Counted from the first letter of the stretch, positions 42,336-51,437 are shown. The stretch: DNA of 64,000 bases from Myxococcota bacterium (GCA_022447545.1 JAKVBI010000012.1:185254-249253); one strand, 5' to 3'. Numbers and translations: made by a program. Notes: generated by a model not told the origin, from the letters alone.

Positions 42336-43025
42336 TCAATCGTCTAGAAGCGCTTCCTCAAGTATCGCTCGGCGCCGGGTCAGGTCGACCCGCAGCAGCA
42401 ACAGGTAGGCGAAGGCGGCAAAGCCCGCGAGTACGGAGATGAGAAATGGCCATCTCATTCCGTCACCCAGGCTGTCTCTCTCGAGGTTGTCGGGGTGCAT
42501 GGCCGCCTCCCCGAACAGTTCGATTGCGTAGTAGTTGAGCGGAATCTCGAGCACGCCGACGATCCCGTAGACGGCCGCGAAGCGAGCTGCCCGCTCGCTG
42601 CCCTCGGTGAAGCTGCGCAGCAGTAGGTACGCGAGGTAGGTGAACCAGAGCAGGAGCGTGATCGTGAGCCGGGGGTCCCAGACCCACCAGTGTCCCCAGG
42701 TTCCCTTGGCCCAGATTGGGCCCGATACGATCATCAGGGTGCAGAAGACCACACCGACCTCTGCGCTGGAGTGGGCGACCTGGTCGTAGCGTACCTCCCC
42801 TCGCCACAGGTACAGGATCCCGAAGAGGGCGGTGATTGCGAAGCCGAGGTATGCGGCGAAGGCACTGGGGACGTGCACGTAGAGGATCTTCTGGATGACC
42901 CCCTGCATGGAGTCGATGGGAGCCGAGTAGACCAGGATCGCGAAGGCCAGGCCCAGGGCCAGCAGGATCCACCCGCTTACGCGTAGGGCACGGCCAGGGG
43001 AGGGATTTGCGTGGGCGGTCGTCAT
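42336..43025 (-). CDS. ccmC: Cytochrome c maturation haem-handling protein CcmC
   Basis: 229 aa, six membrane helices. The tryptophan-rich haem-binding motif is WGHWWVWDPRLT, with flanking conserved His in VHVPSAFAAYLG (first) and in the FGEAAMHPDN loop. CcmC loads haem onto CcmE at the outer face of the inner membrane. ATG at 43025 begins one base after the ccmB stop; earlier in-frame codons fall inside ccmB. It is the last gene of the ccmE-F-X-A-B-C transcription unit. Confidence 0.94.
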   Translation of the reverse strand: MTTAHANPSPGRALRVSGWILLALGLAFAILVYSAPIDSMQGVIQKILYVHVPSAFAAYLGFAITALFGILYLWRGEVRYDQVAHSSAEVGVVFCTLMIVSGPIWAKGTWGHWWVWDPRLTITLLLWFTYLAYLLLRSFTEGSERAARFAAVYGIVGVLEIPLNYYAIELFGEAAMHPDNLERDSLGDGMRWPFLISVLAGFAAFAYLLLLRVDLTRRRAILEEALLDD

Positions 43026-43026
43026 G

Positions 43027-43692
43027 TCATCCGTCCAGGACGTAGTCGAAGAGGATGAAGGAGGCGATGCAATAGATTCCATCCGCGACGAGCAGGAGCT
43101 GAAGCGAGCCCGGGGGGACCTTCCCCTCGGTGAACAAGCCAACGGTGGCCTCTACCGCTGCTGCCAGTACCGGCAGCAGCGGGGGAATCATCAACAGGGG
43201 CAACATCACTTCGCGAAAGCGCGTGCGAACCGCCATGGCAGAGAAGAATGTACCCACACTGCACAGGCCAGCGGAACCCAGCGCCACGATTCCTGCGAAC
43301 TGAGGAACGATGCCCGAAAAATCCAGCTGGAAGAACACCGCGAAAACCACTGCGACCACGATCTGCACGGCGCCGAGGATCAAGAAATTGGCGAGGAACT
43401 TTCCCAAGAAGACCCAACCGCGATCCACCGGAGCGAGGGCGAGAACCGAGATGGCGTCGTTCTCGAGTTCGATGGAGAAGGCCCGGTTCAGGCCCAGGAG
43501 AGCCGCAAAAACGTAGGCGACCCACAGCAGTCCCGGCGCCTGGCTGGCGTTGCGAGCCGTGGCGCCACCGGGCAGTGCGAAGTGGAACACCACAACCACC
43601 AGCAGGGAGAACACGAGCATTGCCACTACGCGTTCGCGACTGCGCCACTCGGACACGAGGTCCTTCCACAGCACTGCGGCCAGGACCCTCAA
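43027..43692 (-). CDS. ccmB: Haem exporter-associated membrane protein CcmB
   Basis: 221 aa with six hydrophobic helices, the membrane half of the CcmAB ABC complex that releases holo-CcmE. The family pattern is in LVSEWRSRERVVAMLVFSLLVVVVFHFALPG at the N-terminus and RGWVFLGKFLANFLILGAVQIVVA in the middle. The start is TTG at 43692, overlapping the ccmA stop by 4 nt (TTGA). One base separates its stop from the ccmC ATG. Confidence 0.92.
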   Translation of the reverse strand: MRVLAAVLWKDLVSEWRSRERVVAMLVFSLLVVVVFHFALPGGATARNASQAPGLLWVAYVFAALLGLNRAFSIELENDAISVLALAPVDRGWVFLGKFLANFLILGAVQIVVAVVFAVFFQLDFSGIVPQFAGIVALGSAGLCSVGTFFSAMAVRTRFREVMLPLLMIPPLLPVLAAAVEATVGLFTEGKVPPGSLQLLLVADGIYCIASFILFDYVLDG

Positions 43693-44399
43693 GGGCTGCC
43701 CTCCGTCGACTCTGCGTAGAGGGTCTCGAGGCTTTCCGAGGTGAGCGCGGCCCCCCGAATCTCGCGAGCGATCCTTCCGTTCAGCAGGATCAGCGCCGAA
43801 TCTGCTACCTGGGCGACCCGTGACAGATCGTGGGTAACGATCAACAGGGTCCGGTCGTCTTGTCGAAGTTCTGATAGCCGTTCCGCGAGCTTCGCCGAGG
43901 CTCGTCCATCGAGGCCTGAGAAGGGTTCATCCAGCAGGAGAACTGCCGGGTCGTGGACCAGGGCACGCGCGATGGACAGGCGCTGGGCCATTCCCCGGGA
44001 GAAGGATCCCGCAGTCCGGTTCGCCACATGCCGAAGGTCCGCTTCCTCCAGAAGCTTGTCGACCCTGGCTCCTAGTTCGGGGACGCCGAGCAGACGGCCC
44101 GCAAACAGCAGGTTTTCCCGAGCCGTCAGGTGGGGGTAGAGGAAGGTCTCGTGGGCGATCAGCCCGACTTTCTGGCGGGCGGCGGGCTTTCCTGCACCGA
44201 GGCCAGCGATGGACAGATGGCCCGAAGTCGGTCGCGACAGGCCCGCGACGAGTCGCAGTAGAGTCGATTTTCCGGCGCCATTGGGTCCAAGCAGCGCCAC
44301 GCGCGAGCCGCCTGGGATCGAGAGGTCGATTCCGCGCAGGGCTGGGTTGCGCCCGAAACGCTTTTCCAGGCCCTTGGCGTGGATCGCCATCCCCGTCAT
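43689..44399 (-). CDS. ccmA: Cytochrome c maturation ABC ATPase CcmA
   Basis: 236 aa ABC ATPase. Walker A is LLGPNGAGKSTLLR, the Q-loop region is VGLIAHETFLYPHLTARENL, the signature FSRGMAQRLSIARAL and Walker B VLLLDEPFSGLD, with the H-loop IVTHD. The SRGM signature variant is usual for CcmA. It energises holo-CcmE release. ATG at 44399 overlaps the preceding gene's stop (ATGA), and its stop overlaps ccmB. Confidence 0.94.
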   Translation of the reverse strand: MTGMAIHAKGLEKRFGRNPALRGIDLSIPGGSRVALLGPNGAGKSTLLRLVAGLSRPTSGHLSIAGLGAGKPAARQKVGLIAHETFLYPHLTARENLLFAGRLLGVPELGARVDKLLEEADLRHVANRTAGSFSRGMAQRLSIARALVHDPAVLLLDEPFSGLDGRASAKLAERLSELRQDDRTLLIVTHDLSRVAQVADSALILLNGRIAREIRGAALTSESLETLYAESTEGSP

Positions 44400-46252
44400 C
44401 CGGGAGGGTCCCCGGTCGAGGCCCTGGCACCGCATTGGGCGCAGAACTTCGCGCCCGGGGTCAGCTCGGTTCCGCAGGCGGGGCAGTTTCCCGGGTCTGT
44501 GCGGGGAGGGGCCGTTTCTGGGGCGTCGGCTTGTTCTGCGCGAATCAATTCCACGGCCTGGGCGCGCAGCTCCGAGCGCATCCGGGCATGGTCGGCTTCG
44601 CTGACCTTGCCAGTTTCGAAATCGTGATCGATGTCCTCGATGGCGGCGTACAGATAGTCGCGCTCCCGCCGAGCGGTGTCGTTCCCGTCGATTTCCTGCA
44701 GGTCGCTTTCGCGACGGCGGTAGAGGGGCGCCGTCATGAAGATCACGGCCCCGGCCGCAGCCAGACCGACGAGCCCGACGTTGGTCCATTGCGGCAGCGG
44801 CGCCGAGGGAGTGATGCGAGCCAGCTCGACCTCCACGCGCTCATCGGGTTCGATCGCGAAGCCCTCGAGATACATGAACACCCGGTCACCGGAGCGCTCG
44901 GATCGTCGCCGGTGCAGGCGCTTGGAACTGGCCACGAGGCTCGTGTCCGATACCAACACGCTGAGCACCGGGAGGGGTTGGGTAAACCGTCTTGTGAAGC
45001 GTGCGGGTTCTCCCTCCACGGGCAGGCGATACTGGAAGTTCACGGTACCGGGACCTGGTGGGAGTGGACCCCGGAGGGCCACCTGACCTGATGGGTCCAG
45101 GATGAGTCCCAGGGCGAGGGAGGCATTGGAGGATTGCAGACCCTCGGCGTCATCCGGGATTTCGATGCACAGGAGTGGGGATCCGGAGTTCGAGTGAGCC
45201 GAGGCACCGTCCGGGACCTCGAAGGCATGTTGCTCATTGACGCCGATGATGGCGTCGTCGGTTTCCAACCAGATGCGGGTTTCGGTCAGTGCGAGGGATG
45301 GACCGGATGAGCCTCGGGGGGGGACCAACATGTCGAATTCCAGCACGGCGCCTGGTGGCATGGCACTCAGCACGCTTTGTCGGGTTCCGCCCCGGGAGTT
45401 CCAGGCCATGGGATCACGGGGGGCCGGTGTGAACGGCGCCCCCATGGGAGCGGGCCAGGAATCGGGATTCGAAACCACGACGCGATCGGCGCCGCGGGGC
45501 AGGGTCCGGCGCACGTTCACAGGACCCTCGGGTAGCGTGTAGCTGAATTCGAGCGTGTGGGTGTCGGGATAGATGGGGCCCCAGTAGAGGAGATTTCGGC
45601 CTTCGAGGCTGACCGATGCCGGGTTGCCCAACGGAGGCATCAGGTTGCCGGCTTCCGCAGGAAGCTCGACCACCAGCAGCGGCGACGCCTCGCCTCGCCG
45701 CGCCTCGGAGACGTACAGGACCCGCTCCCCGGAATTGCGCAGGATGTGGGTCTCGGTCACCCGCAGGGCTTCACAGCTTCGGTCCACCAGCAATCCGAGG
45801 GATTCGACGCTGAGGTCCGCGGTGCTCTCGGTCGGGTCGTTGATGGGGAGTTCGACGAAGGTTTCGTCCCGTCCTGGTTCCCACTCGATCCGGGTTCCGT
45901 AGGCGACTTCGGCGTGTCTCGCTGCGATGAGATAGATGGTTCCCGGTGTCGCGAAGATGTCCTCGAAGCGGAATTCGCCCTGGGCGTCGGTTCGAGTGGC
46001 CTCGGTGAAGGGCTCGGACGAAGACCGGAGACCGTAGAGGAGAACTTCGACACCGGCCGCGGCTTCAGGGCGCTGGTCGTGTATCACGCGCCCTCGGATC
46101 GTGCCGGTGGCAACGGGGCCCGGCGCAGACATCCCCGGTACTCCCTGGGCCAGGCCAGGTGCCGCGCCCAAGGCGCTCAGCAGGGCGATTCCGACACCCA
46201 GAGCCACCAGTGTCGCCCGTGCCCGTTCGTGTCGGCTCCGCCCGTTTCTCAC
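44396..46252 (-). CDS. Unusual ccm-operon protein: carboxypeptidase-regulatory-like domain, membrane helix, CcmI-like segment and zinc ribbon
   Basis: 618 aa. A signal peptide (ATLVALGVGIALLSALGAAPGLAQG) leads to a carboxypeptidase-regulatory-like beta domain (GTIRGRVIHDQRPEAAAGVEVLLYG, then DAQGEFRFEDIFA, about 45-130). About 350 residues of beta-rich periplasmic sequence follow, then one membrane helix (VGLVGLAAAGAVIFMTAPLY, about 515-535). The cytoplasmic part has RRERDYLYAAIEDIDHDFETGKVSEADHARMRSEL, like the N-terminal helical region of CcmI/CycH-type proteins. The end is a double-Cys zinc ribbon (CPACGTELTPGAKFCAQCG). The GTG start overlaps the ccmF stop (GTGA) and its stop overlaps ccmA, so it belongs to the machinery. 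It may take the place of CcmI/CcmH. Confidence 0.78.
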   Translation of the reverse strand: MRNGRSRHERARATLVALGVGIALLSALGAAPGLAQGVPGMSAPGPVATGTIRGRVIHDQRPEAAAGVEVLLYGLRSSSEPFTEATRTDAQGEFRFEDIFATPGTIYLIAARHAEVAYGTRIEWEPGRDETFVELPINDPTESTADLSVESLGLLVDRSCEALRVTETHILRNSGERVLYVSEARRGEASPLLVVELPAEAGNLMPPLGNPASVSLEGRNLLYWGPIYPDTHTLEFSYTLPEGPVNVRRTLPRGADRVVVSNPDSWPAPMGAPFTPAPRDPMAWNSRGGTRQSVLSAMPPGAVLEFDMLVPPRGSSGPSLALTETRIWLETDDAIIGVNEQHAFEVPDGASAHSNSGSPLLCIEIPDDAEGLQSSNASLALGLILDPSGQVALRGPLPPGPGTVNFQYRLPVEGEPARFTRRFTQPLPVLSVLVSDTSLVASSKRLHRRRSERSGDRVFMYLEGFAIEPDERVEVELARITPSAPLPQWTNVGLVGLAAAGAVIFMTAPLYRRRESDLQEIDGNDTARRERDYLYAAIEDIDHDFETGKVSEADHARMRSELRAQAVELIRAEQADAPETAPPRTDPGNCPACGTELTPGAKFCAQCGARASTGDPPG

Positions 46253-48222
46253 GCCGCTGGCGCCGACGTGCGGTGCCCGACTCGCGGGTCGGGCAACAGG
46301 ATCAGCACACTGCCGAGCACGAAGGTCACCCCGCCGATCCAGATCCAATTGACCAGGGGGTTGCGGTAGATCTTGAGTGTGGCGGAGCCATCGGACTCGA
46401 TGGCGGTGAGGATGACGTAGAGATCCTCACGCCAGGTCGAATAGACCGAAGGGATTGATGCTGGCTGTTGTTCGAGCCAGTACATGCGTTTTTCAGGTGT
46501 CATGACGGTCAGGGGCTCTTCGTCCCGATACAGGGCGAGGCGCGCCACCGCACCTCCGTAGTGTTGTTCGGGGATGGCTTCGGCGGTGAGGTATCGGAGC
46601 TGGTATCGATTCAGCGTGACCTCACTGCCGGGGGCCACGTTTTCGAGCCGTTCTTCGTTGAGCGCTGAGCCGGCGGTTCCCATCAGAATGAACACGATGC
46701 TCAGGTGGACGATGTACCCCCCGTAGCGGGCCTGGTTCTTGCGCAGCAGAACCCAAAGGGCCTGAAGGGCGTTTTCCTCCCCCCGTCGGGTTCGCGCCCG
46801 AATCGCGCGTGCGTATTCCTGGACGATGCTGGCCACGACAAAAGCGCAGAGACTCCAGGCTGTCACGGCGTAGAAGCCCGCTTTGCCGACCCAGACCACC
46901 AGGACCGCCGAGGTCGCGATGCCTGCGGCCCCGGGCAGAATGAACTGCCGTCGCAGACTCTCCATGGAGGCGCGGCGCCAGGCGATCAGTGGACCGATTC
47001 CCGCGAGCAGCAGCAGGAGGAGCGCCAACGGACCGGCCATGGTGTTGAAGAATTTGGGTCCGATGGCGATTCGGTTGCCCGTGATGGCTTCCGAGAAGAC
47101 TGGGAAGAGGGTTCCCCAGAAGACGACCATCAGGATCGCGATGAAGACCCAGTTGTTCAGCAGGAAACTGGCCTCCCGGGACACCATGCTGTCCATGCGC
47201 TGGGGGGAGTGGAGTTCACCGCGACGGGCCAACATGGCGATCAGGAAGACACCGGCGTTTGCGATCACGTACCCCAGGAAGATCGACGTGAACAGCGGTG
47301 TCTGGGCAAAGGCGTGGACGGATTGCACGATGCCGCTGCGCGTCAGGAACGTGCCGAACAGGCAGAGCGTGTAGGTGAGACCGATCAACAGGAGATTCCA
47401 GGTGCGCAGCATGTTGCGTTTTTCCTGGATCATCACCGAGTGCAGGTAGGCGGTGGCCGTCAACCACGGCATGAAGGATGCGTTCTCCACGGGATCCCAC
47501 GCCCAATACCCGCCCCAGCCGAGTACCTCGTAGGCCCAGCGCCCGCCCAGTAGGATCCCGACTCCCAGGCAAAACCAGGCGAACAGGGTCGAACGGCGCG
47601 TCGTTCGGAACCAGTTCGTGCCGAGCTCGCCGGTCATGAGAGCCGCAAAGGCGAAGGCGAAGGGGACTGCGAATCCTACGAGTCCCGCGTAGAGGACCAG
47701 GGGGTGGATCATCATGACCGGGTGCTGGAGCAATGGGTTCAAGCCGTTTCCATCGGATAGGACGTGGCCGGCGGGAAGCCGCTCGAAGGGATCGCTCACG
47801 AAGCACAGGAGCACCAGGAAGAAGACACTGTTGGCGAGCAGTATGGCCACCACCCAGGGCATCAGGCTTCGGTTGCGATCGCGTTGCGTCCAGACGCACA
47901 CCGCCGAATACAGGCAGAGGACGAACAACCACAGTAACAGCGAGCCCGCCTGGCCTCCCCACAGAGCTGCCAGCCGGTAGGCCAGGCTCATGCTGCGGGC
48001 CGAGTGCTGAGCGACGTACACGAGTTGGAAGTCGAAGGTCGCCAGGGCATAGAAGAGCTGGGCGATCGAGAAGCCCACGAAGGCGGCCACCACCAACAAG
48101 CAGCGTTCGGCTACACGGGTCCACTGGGGATTGCGGGAGATCCCTGCGTAGATGCCCGTGCCGATGCCGAAGATGGCCAGCACGAGTGCGAAGCGAAGGG
48201 ACAGAGCGCCGAGTTCGGACAT
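46249..48222 (-). CDS. ccmF: Haem lyase/cytochrome c synthetase subunit CcmF
   Basis: 657 aa with about 15 hydrophobic helices. The WWD domain is GWGGYWAWDPVENASFMPWL. Conserved His residues sit in LLQHPVMMIHPLVLYAGLVG and in the C-terminal GGYIVHLSIVFILMG. The large periplasmic loop near the C-terminus (about 535-625) precedes the final helix. CcmF transfers haem from CcmE to apocytochrome c. ATG at 48222 lies 3 nt after the ccmE stop. Full length for the family. Confidence 0.95.
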   Translation of the reverse strand: MSELGALSLRFALVLAIFGIGTGIYAGISRNPQWTRVAERCLLVVAAFVGFSIAQLFYALATFDFQLVYVAQHSARSMSLAYRLAALWGGQAGSLLLWLFVLCLYSAVCVWTQRDRNRSLMPWVVAILLANSVFFLVLLCFVSDPFERLPAGHVLSDGNGLNPLLQHPVMMIHPLVLYAGLVGFAVPFAFAFAALMTGELGTNWFRTTRRSTLFAWFCLGVGILLGGRWAYEVLGWGGYWAWDPVENASFMPWLTATAYLHSVMIQEKRNMLRTWNLLLIGLTYTLCLFGTFLTRSGIVQSVHAFAQTPLFTSIFLGYVIANAGVFLIAMLARRGELHSPQRMDSMVSREASFLLNNWVFIAILMVVFWGTLFPVFSEAITGNRIAIGPKFFNTMAGPLALLLLLLAGIGPLIAWRRASMESLRRQFILPGAAGIATSAVLVVWVGKAGFYAVTAWSLCAFVVASIVQEYARAIRARTRRGEENALQALWVLLRKNQARYGGYIVHLSIVFILMGTAGSALNEERLENVAPGSEVTLNRYQLRYLTAEAIPEQHYGGAVARLALYRDEEPLTVMTPEKRMYWLEQQPASIPSVYSTWREDLYVILTAIESDGSATLKIYRNPLVNWIWIGGVTFVLGSVLILLPDPRVGHRTSAPAA

Positions 48223-48225
48223 GCT

Positions 48226-48690
48226 TCAGAGGGAAGTGGGCTGAGGGGTCTTTGCTTCGAACTTGGACGGGCACTTGGCGAGCACCTTGTCCGCGTGGAA
48301 GACCATGGGTGCGCCGGCGTGGGGCTTCGCGAGCCTTCCCTCCACCACCACTTCGGCGCCGTCCTTAAAGAGGTCGGGGGTTTCGAGACTGCCATACACC
48401 ACGGGGAGCAAATCTCCAATCTCGCCCCCGGCGTGGGGCGGATCATTCTGGACCGAGAACAGCACCCGCATCTGAGGGACGTCTCGATCGATGGACCCCA
48501 TTGCGACGTAGCCGTGAACACGCAGGTGGCCGGTCATGGCACTCGAGTCGCGCTGGTATTGGGTCTGAAAATCCTCGAGGTTCTGGAAATAGGCGAACGA
48601 GGAGCCATCCTGGAGGTTCGCCATGGCGTACCATCCGAGCAGGAGGGCGATCAGCGTTGCGCCACCAGCCAGCTGTGTACCCTTCGACAT
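48226..48690 (-). CDS. ccmE: Cytochrome c maturation haem chaperone CcmE, Cys-type variant
   Basis: 154 aa. An N-terminal membrane anchor (about 8-26) and a periplasmic OB fold, with VPVVY-like LLPVVYGSLETPDLFKDGAEVVVEGRL, are typical of CcmE. In the haem-binding loop the usual HxxxY is CPSKF: Cys at 140 replaces the covalently haem-binding His, and Phe at 144 replaces Tyr. Cys-type CcmE (CxxxY) is known from archaea and some deltaproteobacteria, where CcmH is missing; the Phe is a further change. ATG at 48690 is supported by AAGGG upstream. First gene of the ccm operon, diverging from the aminotransferase gene. Confidence 0.92.
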   Translation of the reverse strand: MSKGTQLAGGATLIALLLGWYAMANLQDGSSFAYFQNLEDFQTQYQRDSSAMTGHLRVHGYVAMGSIDRDVPQMRVLFSVQNDPPHAGGEIGDLLPVVYGSLETPDLFKDGAEVVVEGRLAKPHAGAPMVFHADKVLAKCPSKFEAKTPQPTSL

Positions 48691-48905
48691 GTGGGCCCTT
48701 CGAGCAGGAAACGATCCGTGCGATTTGACGACCGGTGGGCGTGTGTCTGCCACCGTCACCACGACGCCACGACACCCGCGTGCCAATTTCGCCCGAGGGT
48801 ATCCGCTGGGGGGGTTCTGTCAAACCCGAGCTGGCGAAATGCTTTGCGAAAACAAAAGGTTGGGTGCTCGATGCAACGTTCCGAACCCACTTCCGGATCG
48901 ATCTC

Positions 48906-50066
48906 GTGAAGTCGTCGAGCCCGAGCGCTGGCGAGGTGTCCCCGTTTCTCGCCATGGAGATCATGGAGCGGGCCCTGGAGATGGAGCAGGCGGGCGCCGA
49001 AGTCGTCCACCTGGAGGTGGGCGAGCCCGGCGCGTCGCCTCCAAGGGCGGCGATGCGCGCCTGCGCGGACGCTCTCGAAGCCGGCGAGACGCGTTACACC
49101 GACAGCCGGGGGCTACTCGAACTGCGCCAGGAGATCGCCGCCGACGCCCGAAGGCGCTTTGGGGCACGCATCGATCCCGAGCGCGTGATCGTGACCAGTG
49201 GAACCTCGCCCGCCATGTTGCTGGTCTTCTCCCTGCTCATCGAGCCCGGCGATGAGATCGTGCTGGGGACGCCCCACTACCCCTGTTACCCGAACTTCGT
49301 GCGGATTTGTGGTGGCACGCCGATCTTTGTTCCCATGGATCCGACACGTGGCTATCCGCTCGAGGTCGACGAGGTGAGAGCCGCTGTGAATGAGCGCACC
49401 CGGGCCATCGTGGTCGGCTCCCCCGCCAACCCCACCGGCGCGGTGCAGTCGGCCGAGACGCTTCGGCGGTTGGCCGAGATCGGTCCTCCGCTGATTTCCG
49501 ACGAGGTCTATCACGGGCTCGTCTACGATGGGGTTCGCGCCACGTCGGCCCACGAGGTCTGCGACGACGCGTTTGTGTTCGATGGTTTCTCGAAGCGCTA
49601 TGCGATGACGGGCTTTCGCCTGGGGTGGGTGGTGGCGCCCGATTACGCGGTGCGACGCTTGAGGAATCTGCAGCAGAACCTGTTCATCTCCGCCAACCGC
49701 TTTGTTCAACACGCGGGCGTGGCCGCCCTGCGCGAGGGAGCCGCCGAAGCCGAGGCTGCTCGACAGGTTTACGACAGTCGTCGAACGCGCTTGGTGGCGG
49801 GGTTGAGGGAGTTGGGGTTCGACGTACCCCAATTGCCCACCGGAGCCTTCTACGTGTTCGCCGATGCGCGGCGCTTCGGGCGCGACTCATTGGCTCTGGC
49901 CTCGACCTTGCTTGAACGCGCCCAGGTGGCCGTGGCCCCGGGCATCGACTTCGGAAAGGCGGGGGAGGGTTGGTTGCGCTTCTGTTATGCGGTTTCCGAC
50001 GACGCGATTGACACGGGGCTGGAACGGCTCGGCGCTCTCCTGCCCGAACTCGAGGCTGCAGGATGA
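48906..50066 (+). CDS. Class I/II pyridoxal-phosphate aminotransferase
   Basis: 386 aa, fold type I. The PLP lysine is K230 in FDGFSKRYAMTGFRLGW. The cofactor-binding residues lie in VTSGTSPAML, SPANPTGAV and ISDEVYHGLVYD. The C-terminal substrate-carboxylate Arg is in WLRFCYAVS. This is the aspartate/alanine-type aminotransferase subgroup; the amino acid served is not clear. GTG at 48906 starts the homology (MKSSSPSAGEVSPFLAMEIM); the frame is open to 48735, but that lies over the ccm promoter region. Its stop overlaps the engB ATG (ATGA). Confidence 0.88.
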   Translation: MKSSSPSAGEVSPFLAMEIMERALEMEQAGAEVVHLEVGEPGASPPRAAMRACADALEAGETRYTDSRGLLELRQEIAADARRRFGARIDPERVIVTSGTSPAMLLVFSLLIEPGDEIVLGTPHYPCYPNFVRICGGTPIFVPMDPTRGYPLEVDEVRAAVNERTRAIVVGSPANPTGAVQSAETLRRLAEIGPPLISDEVYHGLVYDGVRATSAHEVCDDAFVFDGFSKRYAMTGFRLGWVVAPDYAVRRLRNLQQNLFISANRFVQHAGVAALREGAAEAEAARQVYDSRRTRLVAGLRELGFDVPQLPTGAFYVFADARRFGRDSLALASTLLERAQVAVAPGIDFGKAGEGWLRFCYAVSDDAIDTGLERLGALLPELEAAG

Positions 50067-50659
50067 AGGTGCTCAGGGCCGAATTTTTGACGTCCGCGGC
50101 CTCGCCCCAGGGCTTTCCCCCCGCCACGGCACCCGAGGTTGCCTTTCTCGGGCGCTCGAATGTTGGCAAGTCGAGCCTCATCAATCGCCTCGCCAACCGC
50201 AAACAGTTGGCGCGTACCAGTTCGACACCGGGCAAGACTCGCTTGATTTCCTGGTTCCAGGTGGTGGGTTCGGCCCAGGAGATTCACTTTGTCGACTTTC
50301 CCGGCTACGGCTACGCCAAGGTGGCCAAGAGCGAACGCAAGAGCTGGAAACCCCTGGTCGAGAGTTATCTCGCCGGACGCGAAGCGCTGCGGGTGGCTGT
50401 CCTGCTCCAGGATCTGCGACGCGAGATCGGTGAGGACGAGGCTTTGCTGATTGAGTGGTTGAATGAGCACCACGTACCCGTTGTGCTGGCCCTGACCAAG
50501 GTGGACAAGCTCAAGACCATGCGGCGTGCGGCTCGGATCCGCGAACTGCGTAAGCAGACCGGCCTGCCCGCGGACTGCATCGTGGCCACCTCGGCGCAGA
50601 AGGGCCTGGGGGTTCGCGAACTGTGGGCGTGTCTCGACCGCTGGGTGAGCGAGCCCTAA
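50063..50659 (+). CDS. engB: Ribosome-biogenesis GTPase EngB (YsxC/YihA)
   Basis: 198 aa small GTPase required for 50S assembly. G1 is GRSNVGKSS (30-38), with the switch I Thr in TSSTPGKTRLI, G3 VDFPGYGYAK, G4 TKVDKL and G5 ATSAQKGLG. The F-P-G-Y-G-Y-A motif is diagnostic for EngB. ATGA overlap with the aminotransferase stop indicates coupled translation. It converges with the F420 genes; 37 bp separate the stops and no terminator is visible there. Confidence 0.96.
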   Translation: MKVLRAEFLTSAASPQGFPPATAPEVAFLGRSNVGKSSLINRLANRKQLARTSSTPGKTRLISWFQVVGSAQEIHFVDFPGYGYAKVAKSERKSWKPLVESYLAGREALRVAVLLQDLRREIGEDEALLIEWLNEHHVPVVLALTKVDKLKTMRRAARIRELRKQTGLPADCIVATSAQKGLGVRELWACLDRWVSEP

Positions 50660-50696
50660 TCGCTCGATCCCAGGCCTGGTTGGGTGGGGTCGGTGG

Positions 50697-51437
50697 TCAG
50701 CGGAACAAGTCGGTGGACGAGTCCCGCAAGGTCTCCCGAACCGAGCCGTCGCCCTGCACTGCAACGCCGTCCACCCAGACCGCCGGGACCCCCGAGTCCT
50801 TGGGCATGAGCAGTCCCGCGGCCGCGGCAAGTTGGTCGCAGGTGGCCGTGGCTGTGACCTCGAGTTCACGTCCCACGAGATCGACGCCACCGCGCAGATC
50901 CTCGATGGGACGGATGCCCGCACTTCCCAGAGCCACGTCCACCAGACCCTCGCGCCAGGGCCGGCCGAAGGTGTCGCTGATCACCACGGCCAGGGGGCCG
51001 GTGCCAGCCGCCAGCAGCGCATTGTGGAGGCCCCGTGCCGACGCGTCGGGATCAATGGGCAGTAGCACTGCGCTATCGGGGTGGGTGGCGTTGGACAGGT
51101 CGACCCCGGCATTGGCGCAGACGAAGCCGTGACGCGTTTCGCAGATCATCACACCGTGTCCGCGCCGCACGATGCGGGTGGCTTCTCCCAGTACGACCTC
51201 CACGACACGCGGATCCTTGTCGTCCTCTCGGGCGATCTGCCGGGCTTCGGCCGAAGGCTCGATGGTGTCGAGCTTCACTACACGGCCCTCGCTCTTGGAC
51301 ACGACCTTCTGACAGATCACCAGGGCGCCGTTGCACAACTCGATGCCCGATCGACGGGCACTTTCAAGGACCAGTGCGGCGAGGTCGTCACCGGGCTCGA
51401 CCGGCGGAATTCCCTGTAACGGGTGAAGGGTGATCAC
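50697..51437 (-). CDS. cofE: Coenzyme F420-0:L-glutamate ligase CofE
   Basis: 246 aa, adds gamma-linked glutamates to F420-0 using GTP. The family is recognised by LHPLQGIPPVEPGDDLAALV, GALVICQKVVSKSEGRVV, GVDLSNA (substrate loop), VISDTFGRPWREGLVDVALG and the DLVGRELEVTATATCDQLAAAAGLLM segment. No nitroreductase-like FbiB C-terminal domain is fused, so F420-0 formation from its dehydro form must be handled elsewhere. ATG at 51437 overlaps the cofC stop. Last gene of cofD-cofC-cofE. Confidence 0.93.
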   Translation of the reverse strand: MITLHPLQGIPPVEPGDDLAALVLESARRSGIELCNGALVICQKVVSKSEGRVVKLDTIEPSAEARQIAREDDKDPRVVEVVLGEATRIVRRGHGVMICETRHGFVCANAGVDLSNATHPDSAVLLPIDPDASARGLHNALLAAGTGPLAVVISDTFGRPWREGLVDVALGSAGIRPIEDLRGGVDLVGRELEVTATATCDQLAAAAGLLMPKDSGVPAVWVDGVAVQGDGSVRETLRDSSTDLFR

